Source of the DNA: Emticicia fluvialis
GTDB taxonomy: Bacteria; Bacteroidota; Bacteroidia; Cytophagales; Spirosomataceae
DNA length: 64,000 bases
Assembly: GCF_024793945.1 (NCBI RefSeq)
Contig: NZ_JANUSD010000001.1
Span: 372,001 to 436,000 of the forward strand
Direction: 5' to 3'
The stretch's first letter is position 1, and every line of letters begins with the position of its first letter. A program made the translations under genes and the position numbers. Positions 27,046-34,838 of the stretch are shown piece after piece. The notes below the pieces were generated by a model. The model did no database searches. It had not been told where the DNA came from and saw nothing but the letters and a program-made list of their open reading frames with translations.

Positions 27046-27986
27046 TTCAAAATTAGAGCTTTTTGCTTTAAGGGTTCCAGAATCTCAGCTTCTAATGTGT
27101 CTGCAAACGTAGTGAACGTGGATTTGTTTTTAGGCCTGTTGGCCTGCCAGCAAGGGAAAGTTTTTACAATGCCGGTTAAATGCCTGAACTTGACCAATTC
27201 TTTTTGCATGCCATTAACCCAGTTTTTTCTGTATACATTTCCAGACAGGGCCTCAATTGCCTCTACAGAATTCAGTTTTTTTACCTTAATGTTTTCGCCT
27301 TCGGCATTCATATTTACAATACCGGCAACCTCAACTTTTTCGGTAACAAACCGGTCATGAAACGAAAACGCAAACTTATTGATACTAACCTCGCTTCTTA
27401 TTAATTGCTTATCCGATTCATCCAGGATTGTCTGGTTTTTAAGTGTGCTATCCCATAAGCGCATTACCGGATATGAAGCATAGGCATAACATTTGCCGTT
27501 TTCTACATTTAATATGGCTGTGTCGTCAGTAAAAGGAGCATATCCTTTTTGCTGAAGCATCAATGAGGTGGTAGATTTACCCACACGCGACGGAGCGGCG
27601 AACAACACAATTCTTGAGTCATCAATAAACACACCAGACACATGAAAAGGAACAAGGTTGCGTTGGTACAAGGCTGCAGCCATACAATTAGAGTAAAAAT
27701 AAAGCAGGATGTCCTGTTGTTTTTCGCTGTTGGGTTCTATAATTATTTCTTCTCCATCATGTACGTAATAACGGGCCAGGTCTGGCATTGTGAAAAGATA
27801 TTCCGTTTCGTTGAAGGTAGAAAAAGGCTTTTTAGCTGTTGGCTCATTTTTCAGTTTAAGAGGCACCTTGCCAATTTTAACAAATAATGGTTTGTGCGGG
27901 TTGCTTGTATCAGTAAGCGGTATAAACCCTGGTAAATCAATTTCAGAAACAATGGGTAGTCCGTAAGCTATATAATTAATAGTCAT
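27042..27986 (-). CDS. HPr kinase-like lasso peptide kinase
   Basis: This 314-residue protein has an HPr kinase/phosphorylase-like fold, with the P-loop AAPSRVGKST (130-139) in the middle, His115 (PFHVSG) before it and the acidic segment FTDDTAIL after it. Homologs in lasso clusters of the paeninodin type phosphorylate the C-terminal Ser of the precursor. The precursor found here also ends in Ser. It is the first gene of the minus-strand set and is divergent from the cyclase gene, with about 90 bases between the starts. Confidence 0.85.
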   Translation of the reverse strand: MTINYIAYGLPIVSEIDLPGFIPLTDTSNPHKPLFVKIGKVPLKLKNEPTAKKPFSTFNETEYLFTMPDLARYYVHDGEEIIIEPNSEKQQDILLYFYSNCMAAALYQRNLVPFHVSGVFIDDSRIVLFAAPSRVGKSTTSLMLQQKGYAPFTDDTAILNVENGKCYAYASYPVMRLWDSTLKNQTILDESDKQLIRSEVSINKFAFSFHDRFVTEKVEVAGIVNMNAEGENIKVKKLNSVEAIEALSGNVYRKNWVNGMQKELVKFRHLTGIVKTFPCWQANRPKNKSTFTTFADTLEAEILEPLKQKALILK

Positions 27987-27995
27987 TGAGCGTGG

Positions 27996-28026
27996 TTGCG
28001 TTTTATTTACAAATTACGTAATTTTA
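27996..28026 (+). promoter_or_regulatory. Probable promoter of the lasso cyclase gene
   Basis: TTG at 27996-27998, a 20-base spacer and TAATTTTA at 28019-28026 approximate the Bacteroidota -33/-7 pattern (last G replaced by A). On the opposite strand, a TAATTTG just upstream of the kinase gene may drive the divergent genes. Confidence 0.4.
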
Positions 28027-28075
28027 GATTAAAATAAGAATTCTTTCTATAAACTTATTGCTGCGACTAACCGAT

Positions 28076-29953
28076 ATGTCACAATTTTTTGGCTGTTTAA
28101 GTCTCAATGAAACAATGAATGTTTCTGAGATTGGTTTGAATATGTATCAAGCCATGAATTTTTTCAGAGGTGACGCCGAGGGTGTTTACCAGTCTGATGA
28201 AATTTATATATGTAACAAGTTTCTTTTTAATACTGCCGAATCTTTTAACGCATCAGCCATAGTTCAGAACGACCGCTATGTATTGGCCGCCAGTTGCAGA
28301 ATTGATAACCGGGAAAAACTGGCTTCTGAATTAAAAATTAAGGGCCCCCTAAAGGCTTCTGACCACGAATATATACTGGCCGCTTACACCTTCTATCAGA
28401 ATGATTGTGTAAAGCACCTTATTGGCGATTTTGCTTTTGTGGTTTGGGATAAACAACAAAAAGCGCTTTTTATGGCCAGAGACCACCTGGGTGTGAAACC
28501 CTTGTTTTATACCTGCCAGCAGAATCTAATTCTTTTTTCGAGTGATCTGAACGCTTTTCTTCACCTGCCATTTATTGATTTAAGCTATAAGAAATCTTAC
28601 GTGGCCGGGTTGCTTCATGGGTCATATATCCTTAAATATTTAAATGTAAAGCACACGTGCTATCATGATATTTACCGCTTAGAACCAAGTCATTATCTTT
28701 TTTATTTTAATGAGAGAGTTCAGATTACAAAGTACTGGGAGCTAAAGCCGTGTTTCCCTGAAAAACCGGTAGATGCAGCACTAGTTTACCGCGAATTTTA
28801 TCAATTGTTTTTTGAGGCTGTCAGATGCCGGTTACGAGGGATAGAATCTTTTGGCGTAGGGCTGGAGTTAAGCGGAGGGCTTGACTCTTCAACAATTGCC
28901 TGTATGGCCAATGAGGTACTTTCTGCTAAAAAAACTCTTTTTGAAAACCTTTATTCGTTCTCTCTGGTACAATCAGATGAGGGGCGTGTCCTTGCAGAGA
29001 AAGAGATAGTGGAGGAAGAACACATTCAGAATCAACTTTTAGATTCATTCGGGTTCAATAAAAAGAATATTTTTAAGTTAAACCGGCATCCGTTTACTAA
29101 TTATCAGGATGAATTACAGGAGACCATTCGCGTACACGGGGGGCTGAACAAGCAAAACACTACCTGGCAGAATGCTATTTATGAAGCGATGCAAAGCGCC
29201 GGTTGCCGGGTAAAACTTAGTGGTTTTTCGGGAGATGAATTAGTAACCGATTATGGAACCCGATGGATGTATGATATCTGGTATAGTTGCAGGCCTGCCA
29301 GAGTGATGAAAGAACTTCTGAAATTTGATATAGCTGTTTACAAATCTTTATATAGGTATTTACAGGGTAGATTGTTTGGTTTTAAGATGAATAAGGCGTC
29401 TATAGCCAAAGAAATTGATTCTGATTTTCTCAAGGCTGAGCGCCTGAAAGACCTACCTGCCAAAGAATATGGCATTGATGTAAAGTCATATAAACACTTC
29501 ATGATTTCAAGAATCATGAGGCCGTTTACTTCATTGAGGTTTGAGTCTGAGAATCTGCATGCTTTGAGAGCTAACAGCGAGTGCCGTTACCCGATGGCCG
29601 ATATCAGGTTACTGGAGTATATGATACAATTGCCTGCTGAAATGTTCAGACCCGGAGATGTAAAACGCAATTTCATCAGGAAATCTTTACAAAGTATTCT
29701 GCCAGCGTACGTAATCTGTAGAGACGACAAAACCGCTGCTGTTATTCCTTACAGAAAGTTAAAAAACAAGGTTTTTATTAATCAACTTCTGAAAGATGGC
29801 TTGCCTGCAGACATGGAAAGCAATATGGTGGATACAAAGAAAATACTAGAAAGACTTAAGACACCGGAAAACCTAAAAAGGGAGACTGATGTAATCTCCC
29901 TTTTAACTGCTGCTTACCTGGTTAAGACGGAACACCAGTACCACCTTCGCTAG
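28076..29953 (+). CDS. Asparagine synthetase-like lasso cyclase
   Basis: This 625-residue protein has an inactive class II glutaminase-like N-terminal domain (no Cys at position 2; GDFAFVVWD around 117-125) and a C-terminal ATP pyrophosphatase domain with SGGLDSS at 266-272. Lasso cyclases of this type adenylate an Asp or Glu side chain and join it to the N-terminus of the core. I chose ATG 28076; an upstream TTG at 28058 is less likely. It is divergent from the kinase gene, and its 3' end overlaps the convergent precursor gene by 32 bases. Confidence 0.85.
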   Translation: MSQFFGCLSLNETMNVSEIGLNMYQAMNFFRGDAEGVYQSDEIYICNKFLFNTAESFNASAIVQNDRYVLAASCRIDNREKLASELKIKGPLKASDHEYILAAYTFYQNDCVKHLIGDFAFVVWDKQQKALFMARDHLGVKPLFYTCQQNLILFSSDLNAFLHLPFIDLSYKKSYVAGLLHGSYILKYLNVKHTCYHDIYRLEPSHYLFYFNERVQITKYWELKPCFPEKPVDAALVYREFYQLFFEAVRCRLRGIESFGVGLELSGGLDSSTIACMANEVLSAKKTLFENLYSFSLVQSDEGRVLAEKEIVEEEHIQNQLLDSFGFNKKNIFKLNRHPFTNYQDELQETIRVHGGLNKQNTTWQNAIYEAMQSAGCRVKLSGFSGDELVTDYGTRWMYDIWYSCRPARVMKELLKFDIAVYKSLYRYLQGRLFGFKMNKASIAKEIDSDFLKAERLKDLPAKEYGIDVKSYKHFMISRIMRPFTSLRFESENLHALRANSECRYPMADIRLLEYMIQLPAEMFRPGDVKRNFIRKSLQSILPAYVICRDDKTAAVIPYRKLKNKVFINQLLKDGLPADMESNMVDTKKILERLKTPENLKRETDVISLLTAAYLVKTEHQYHLR

Positions 29954-30074
29954 TACCTGTGCCAGAAGCGTTTATGGCCGTATTGAGGGCTCTCATGGCA
30001 GGCTTTACCCAGGTTTTTTTTGCCTGCACTTCTTTTTCCGGTTTTTCCGTTTGGATTTCCAATTGATTTTCCAT
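29922..30074 (-). CDS. Putative lasso-type precursor peptide
   Basis: This 50-residue peptide was found by translating the minus strand by eye. The leader (about residues 1-35) is acidic then basic and carries a W-x-x-P recognition motif (Trp22, Pro25, then Met27), matching the aromatic-x-x-P-x-hydrophobic motif of lasso leaders. The C-terminus is a Gly/Thr/Ser-rich segment with one acidic residue, Glu43, and the terminal Ser50. A core starting at Ser37 would give a seven-residue ring to Glu43; starting at Ala36 gives eight. An in-frame TAA lies 5 codons upstream, so the start is fixed. It follows collar gene A by 32 bases. Confidence 0.72.
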   Translation of the reverse strand: MENQLEIQTEKPEKEVQAKKTWVKPAMRALNTAINASGTGTSEGGTGVPS

Positions 30075-30106
30075 GGTTTTCTGTATTTATAGATTTATTT
30101 TGATTT

Positions 30107-30634
30107 TCAGTCTGGTCTATCAGGATAAATCCCATCCCAGCAAATACCGTAAGTTATACATAAGAAAGGAGCCATATTATTATGCGGTTGGTAGCCACCC
30201 GGCGCTTCCCCAATCATTCTATCGTTCATTTTTATCAGGTAATCACCCGCGTTTTTTTTGGCGTAGAAGTTGCCTCCCGCGGTGCCAATGTAGTTGTTAG
30301 TAGGGTCTTTACTTTCTCTTGGGCCGGTTAGTGCATTATAAGGGTGATTGTGTGGCGGTAATTCATTCTGAGTCAGCGTCACCTGTTCTGCTCCACCAGT
30401 TTGCCCGGGTATTTTTATTGTTTTATCTAATTTTCCTACACCAATTATTGAGCGGCTCATTAAATTAGGCAGATTAAAGTAAGTCTTTCCATCTCCGCCA
30501 TAAGTTGTACCGATTAAGGTGTAAAGGGGCATATTTTGGGAGTTTATTGCAAGTTTTCTACCGTCGCATTCCAGATAACCTTCTGGTACGTAGCGACCTG
30601 GAAATGCTTTAATCATTCCTATGTATTCATCCAT
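30107..30634 (-). CDS. Phage tail collar domain protein A (MdpB-like), copy 1
   Basis: This 175-residue protein belongs to the phage-tail-collar/microcystin-dependent protein family. It starts with the conserved MDEYIGMIKAF, then GYLECDGRKL, IGTTYGGDGKTYF, NLPNL and ends near NMAPFLCITYGIC. There is no signal peptide. It is the last collar gene before the precursor gene. Its C-terminal half is nearly identical to that of copy A' at 32099, while the N-terminal half is more diverged. Collar proteins are free-standing here, with no tail or capsid genes nearby. Confidence 0.88.
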   Translation of the reverse strand: MDEYIGMIKAFPGRYVPEGYLECDGRKLAINSQNMPLYTLIGTTYGGDGKTYFNLPNLMSRSIIGVGKLDKTIKIPGQTGGAEQVTLTQNELPPHNHPYNALTGPRESKDPTNNYIGTAGGNFYAKKNAGDYLIKMNDRMIGEAPGGYQPHNNMAPFLCITYGICWDGIYPDRPD

Positions 30635-30816
30635 GTTTTCAAATAGTTTAAAGTGATTCCGTAATTATTACTTATATGAACCCTGTTTTATGTTAAGTAG
30701 CCAGGTAATTATCTGTTAGAAAAACCATTAAGCCGTTCTTAATCATATTTTGTTGAGAGCCTTCCAGAAAGTTGATAATTTCCGGATGATTTGATAATGG
30801 TTTTAAAAAATAATGG

Positions 30817-31347
30817 TTATGGCATTGGAGGATATAATCCAGCAGTGCAAATAATGTAGTTAAGGGCTATAAAGGGTGGCATATTCTCGTGAGCTTGCCC
30901 ACCAATAGGGCTTATTGCTCCTGCTGCCATAGCTACTAAATTATCAGCTGGCTTTGCCTCTACATAAAAATTACTGGCGGTATTACCCAGGTAATTATTT
31001 TGAGGGTCAGTAGATTCACGGCTGCCTGATAGCGCGCTATATGTATGCGTATGAGGTGGAATGTGACTAAGGGTAAGCGTTACCTTTTCTTCACCTCCTT
31101 TTTGTCCACGTTCTCTTAACGTAAGGTAACTACTACCATTATTTCCTCGTCCCGAATCAATGATTAGTCGGCCTCTCAGGTCGGGCAGCATAAATGTATT
31201 TCTGCCATCACCACCGTACGTTGTTCCTAATAGGGCATAAAGAGCCTGATATTTCGCTATAGGCAGCGTTTGGCCTTCGCATTTTAAATAATATTGGGGC
31301 GTAAAGTCGCCTGCGAAGATTTTTATTGTTCCTATGTATTCATCCAT
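30817..31347 (-). CDS. Phage tail collar domain protein B (MdpB-like), copy 1
   Basis: This 176-residue collar protein starts MDEYIGTIKIFAG and has YLKCEGQTLPI, GTTYGGDGRNTF, LPDLRGRLI, the His-rich IPPHTHTYSAL and the closing NMPPFIALNYIIC. It belongs to subtype B and is most similar to B' at 32818. The 182-base gap to collar A is conserved between the two blocks. No signal peptide is visible. The function is unknown. Confidence 0.88.
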   Translation of the reverse strand: MDEYIGTIKIFAGDFTPQYYLKCEGQTLPIAKYQALYALLGTTYGGDGRNTFMLPDLRGRLIIDSGRGNNGSSYLTLRERGQKGGEEKVTLTLSHIPPHTHTYSALSGSRESTDPQNNYLGNTASNFYVEAKPADNLVAMAAGAISPIGGQAHENMPPFIALNYIICTAGLYPPMP

Positions 31348-31404
31348 TTTATTTCAAGTGTTAAAGGTATTTAATAACAAAGTTGAAAGATGTTGTTCAA
31401 TGGG

Positions 31405-31932
31405 CTATTCACGGAAAGGAAATACACCATTGACACAGATGAGGTAATTAATTGCCATGTAGGGAGGCATATTTTCATGAGGAAGGTTCCCTCCAAAGGC
31501 GGTTGAAATGATATCACTTCCCATTTTTACTTCCGTATCGGAACCTTGTTTAATGCAATATCTGTCATTGGGGGTCTTGGTTAAAAAACGATCAGAAGGG
31601 TTACTGGAATCAGCATCAACAGTAAGTGCATAAGAAATATGCGTATGCTGCGGATATGTGTTTTGAGTTATTGTTACATTTTCAACGCCTCCTGTCTGAC
31701 CAAGAGTCCTGTTTGTTAGATCCGGACCTTGTCCGGTGCCTATAACAACCCGGCATTGTAAGTTAGGCAAGGCAAAATTATACCTGCCATCGCCACCATA
31801 TCTAGTGCCAATAATTGCGTACAGCGCTTGATTGTCAGAAATTTGCAACAGTCTTCCGTCGCAAGGTAGCCAGCCCCTTGGTGCATAAGTGACACCTGCA
31901 AAAGGTTTAATAACACCTATATATTCGTCCAT
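31405..31932 (-). CDS. Phage tail collar domain protein C (MdpB-like), copy 1
   Basis: This 175-residue collar protein starts MDEYIGVIKPFAGVTYAPRGW, then LPCDGRLLQI, IGTRYGGDGRYNF, ALPNLQCR and GLTNRTLGQTGGVEN (the first two letters are PD rather than GE), and closes with NMPPYMAINYLICVNG. It is subtype C and pairs with C' at 33395. It is separated from B by 57 bases and from A' by 166 bases. Confidence 0.88.
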   Translation of the reverse strand: MDEYIGVIKPFAGVTYAPRGWLPCDGRLLQISDNQALYAIIGTRYGGDGRYNFALPNLQCRVVIGTGQGPDLTNRTLGQTGGVENVTITQNTYPQHTHISYALTVDADSSNPSDRFLTKTPNDRYCIKQGSDTEVKMGSDIISTAFGGNLPHENMPPYMAINYLICVNGVFPFRE

Positions 31933-32098
31933 ATATTAAGTATCTAAGATGGTTGTTTATTTATATTTTGCTTAAATGCAATTGCTTTAGTGAAAGGCAT
32001 TCAATAGTCCATTAATAGGCTGTTGTTAAATGAGCCTTTATAAATCGCATACAATCTCTGATTTTACGTGTTTCCGATTGAACAGACTTTAACTATTA

Positions 32099-32629
32099 TC
32101 AATCTGGTCTTGGAGGATATTCCCCGTAAGCACAAATGCCATAAGTTATACCTAAGAAAGGAGCCATATTATTATGCGGTTGGCTGCCACCCGGTGCTGC
32201 TTCAAGCATTAGATCGTTCATTTTTATCAGGGTGTCAGCAGGGTCTTTTTTGGCATAGAAGTTTCCGCCCGCGGTGCCAATGTAGTTGTTTTTGGGGTCT
32301 TTACTTTCTTTAGGGCCGGTTAGTGCGTTGTAAGGGTGATTGTGTGGGGGTAATTGATACTGATTAAGCGTCACCTGTTCTACTCCACCAGTTTTCCCGG
32401 GTGTATGTGAAGTTAAACCTGCCGCGCTCCCGGCACCAATAATAGAGCGACCCCTTAAATCAGGGACATTAAAAATTTGTTTACTAACATCGCCTCCATA
32501 AGTAGTGCCAATTAAAGAATAGAGTGCTAGAAACTGTGATATGGGAAGTGACTGCCCGTTACATTCAATAAAACCTTCTGGTACGAAGCGGCCAGAAAAA
32601 GCTACTATCATTCCTATGTATTCATCCAT
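32099..32629 (-). CDS. Phage tail collar domain protein A', copy 2
   Basis: This 176-residue protein duplicates collar A. Both start MDEYIGMI and share a nearly identical C-terminal half (PPHNHPYNALTG, NNYIGTAGGNFYAKK, PHNNMAPFL). The N-terminal half has diverged, with a few inserted residues around YGGDVSKQIF. No precursor gene follows it; gene C comes next after 166 bases. It marks the start of the second duplicated block. Confidence 0.87.
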   Translation of the reverse strand: MDEYIGMIVAFSGRFVPEGFIECNGQSLPISQFLALYSLIGTTYGGDVSKQIFNVPDLRGRSIIGAGSAAGLTSHTPGKTGGVEQVTLNQYQLPPHNHPYNALTGPKESKDPKNNYIGTAGGNFYAKKDPADTLIKMNDLMLEAAPGGSQPHNNMAPFLGITYGICAYGEYPPRPD

Positions 32630-32817
32630 GTTTTTAAATAGTTTAAAGTGATTCCGTAAATATTATTGACATGCACGCTGTTTTTATGTTAAGTAGCCAG
32701 GTATTTATCTGTTAGAAATATCATCAAGCTGTTCTTAATCAAATGATATTCAGAGCCTTGCAGAAAGTTGATAATTTCCGAACGATTTAATAATGGTTTA
32801 AAAGAGTAATGGTTACG

Positions 32818-33339
32818 TTATGGTCTTGGAGGGTACAATCCAAAGGTGCATATAATATAATTAAGTACTATGAAGGGTGGCATATTCTCGTGTGGTTGCC
32901 CTCCAATGGTGCCTACTGCCCCTGGTGCCATAGCTACTAATTTATCATTTGGGCCTTTTTGTGCATAAAAAGTACTGGCAGTATTACCCAGGTAATTATT
33001 TTGAGGGTTAGGAGATTCGCGATTGCCTGATAGCGCGCTGTACGTATGCGTATGAGGTGGGATGTTACTAAGGGTAAGGGTTACCTTTTCTTGACCTCCT
33101 TTTTCACCACGTTGTCTGTAATTAGGGCTACCGGGCATTTGTCCCGTTTGAACGATTAGGCGGCCTCTCAGGTCGGGCAGCATAAAGGTATTTCTGCCAT
33201 CGCCGCCATAGGTAGTTCCTAATAAAGCAAAAAGAGCCTGATATGTCATTATCGGCAGGGTCTGTCCTTCGCATTTCAAATAGTTCCTGGGCGCATAGTC
33301 GCCTGCAAAAATTTTTATAGTTCCAACGTACTCATCCAT
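32818..33339 (-). CDS. Phage tail collar domain protein B', copy 2
   Basis: This 173-residue collar protein is closely similar to B, with MDEYVGTIKIFAGDYAPRNY, YLKCEGQTLPI and LPDLRGRLIVQTG, and ends NMPPFIVLNYIIC. It lacks three residues after the RLI segment relative to B. The spacer to A' retains long stretches of sequence identity to the B-A spacer. Confidence 0.87.
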   Translation of the reverse strand: MDEYVGTIKIFAGDYAPRNYLKCEGQTLPIMTYQALFALLGTTYGGDGRNTFMLPDLRGRLIVQTGQMPGSPNYRQRGEKGGQEKVTLTLSNIPPHTHTYSALSGNRESPNPQNNYLGNTASTFYAQKGPNDKLVAMAPGAVGTIGGQPHENMPPFIVLNYIICTFGLYPPRP

Positions 33340-33394
33340 TTTATTTAATTTGTTAAGGGTGCTTAATTATTTATTGATTCTGCTGTACAATTAG

Positions 33395-33922
33395 TTACGG
33401 ACGCTCAGGATAGATACCCTGCACGCAAATGATATAATTGATAGCCATGAATGGAGGCATATTGTTATGAGGAAGGTTCCCACCAGGAGCTGTAGAAATG
33501 ATATCATTTCCCATTTTTACTTCCATATCGCTGCCTTCTTGGATGCAATATCTGTCAACGAGGGTTTTGGTTAAAAAAAGATCGGAAGGGTTACTGGAAT
33601 CAGCATCAACATTAAGTGCAAAAGAAGTATGTGTATGCGCTGGGAATGTACTTTGAGAGATTGCCACATTTTCAGCGCCTCCTATCTGTCCAAGAGTTCT
33701 GTTTGTTAAACCTTCACCTTTTCCGGGTCCTATAACTGCCCGGCATTGTAAGTTAGGCAAGGCAAATTTGGTCTTGCCATCGCCACCGTATGTATAGCCA
33801 ATAATTGCAAATAGCGCTTCATTGCCAGAAATGGGCAACTGTGTTCCGTCGCAAAGATGCCAGCCAACAGGTACAAAAGTGACACCTGCAAAAGGTTTGA
33901 TAACACCTAAGTATTCATCCAT
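33395..33922 (-). CDS. Phage tail collar domain protein C', copy 2
   Basis: This 175-residue collar protein is closely similar to C, starting MDEYLGVIKPFAGVTF and containing GPGKGEGLTNRTLGQIGG and NMPPFMAINYIIC. It is the first complete collar gene of the minus-strand run, so the operon promoter should be in the gap upstream (33923-34130). An AACTTTTG just upstream (33929-33936 on the plus strand) resembles a -7 box but is off consensus at its first base. Confidence 0.87.
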   Translation of the reverse strand: MDEYLGVIKPFAGVTFVPVGWHLCDGTQLPISGNEALFAIIGYTYGGDGKTKFALPNLQCRAVIGPGKGEGLTNRTLGQIGGAENVAISQSTFPAHTHTSFALNVDADSSNPSDLFLTKTLVDRYCIQEGSDMEVKMGNDIISTAPGGNLPHNNMPPFMAINYIICVQGIYPERP

Positions 33923-34065
33923 ATTTCAACAAAAGTTTAAAGATTAAAAAAGTAAAAACACCAATATTTAGAAATATCCATATCCACTATTGAAAAGACC
34001 CGGCGGTAAATTCTTCGAAAAAGCATCCACCATTGGCCTTCAGCATTTAAAAAATACTTATTCTT

Positions 34066-34136
34066 CCAAAAAGAAATATGCACTTGGTGGATATGAGCCA
34101 GTAAATTTTTTTTATTAATCCTATGTATTCCTCCAT
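34066..34136 (-). pseudogene. Remnant of a seventh collar gene
   Basis: On the minus strand an ATG at 34136 reads MEEYIGLIKK, clearly like the conserved collar start MDEYIGxIK. After about ten codons similarity is lost and a stop follows within about 25 codons. It appears to be a truncated or decayed collar gene, upstream of C'. Confidence 0.6.
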
Positions 34137-34766
34137 TTTTCTACTCAGGTTAACTTACAAAAGAGTTAATTATCGGTATTTATTGAAATTGGTGGAGTTT
34201 TCAGTAGTAAAACTAATCCTCGGTAATTCTTCCAGATACTTGCGGAAAATCATTCGGTGATTGCTTATAGAAATTTCGATACCAAAAAGTCTATAGCTAC
34301 GCGTTTAATCAGTTCAAATGAAAATTGCGTGTTCTGGTTGATTCCGGGTGCGCACATTCAATCACAGTTTCATAGAAACGAGTGCATAGATGAAGGCGTA
34401 ATGGGAAGAACCAAATATGATTGAGAAATTATAATTAGTTCAACAAAAGTTTATAGGTTAAAATAAAAACAGTAATACTATTGAAATTCAAATTAATATC
34501 CCGGTTCTAAATAATAATTAGCCTCGGGTTTTATGTTTTTAATTTGTAAGAGTAAAAGAAAAGATAACTCTGAAGATATTATCAATTATAGTCTCTCAGC
34601 TAAGTGTACTTCAAAGGAAATAAAATGTGATTATTTTGCAAAATATTTGAACTTTATTTTGCGGTTTTTTTATTTAACGGCACCAAATTTAAATAAATGC
34701 GCTTTTAAATAGTTGATTTACAGGTAATTCAAAGGCTAGTGGGGCCATCGCTAAACTGTAAAATAG

Positions 34767-34801
34767 CAGAAGGGGATACGGCTTTGCCGCATCCCCTTCT
34801 G
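34767..34801 (-). terminator. Terminator hairpin of the TonB receptor gene
   Basis: CAGAAGGGGAT (34767-34777) pairs with ATCCCCTTCTG (34791-34801), extended by CGGC with GCCG and a TTT loop. On the minus strand it is followed by CTATTTTAC, a weak T tract. Confidence 0.75.
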
Positions 34802-34838
34802 TGCCAGAATACTGGCATCAATTATTTAAATTTTTATA

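Larger units (their letters stand above)
33923..34838. other. Gap between the collar run and the TonB receptor
   Basis: This 916-base AT-rich gap holds the collar remnant at 34066-34136 and the receptor's terminator at 34767-34801. A plus-strand frame is open for 65 codons (34227-34424) but has no usable start or known family. On the minus strand, about 34160-34310, a short stretch reads ISNHRMIFRKYLEEL, weakly like the start of a response-regulator receiver domain, but it is broken. I call no gene here. Decayed sequence is likely. Confidence 0.5.

Noticed and set aside
29950..30135. Minus-strand frame of 61 codons overlapping the precursor
   Set aside because: It covers the end of collar A in another frame and has low-complexity Lys/Asn/Gly content without family similarity. 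The frame at 29922-30074 fits a precursor far better.
30107..33922. Prophage remnant
   Set aside because: Collar genes are the only phage-like genes. There is no integrase, capsid, tape measure or lysis gene, and the genes are repeated in triplets, which fits a cellular family better.
34227..34424. 65-codon open plus-strand frame in the collar-receptor gap
   Set aside because: It has no start codon near its beginning and no recognisable family.
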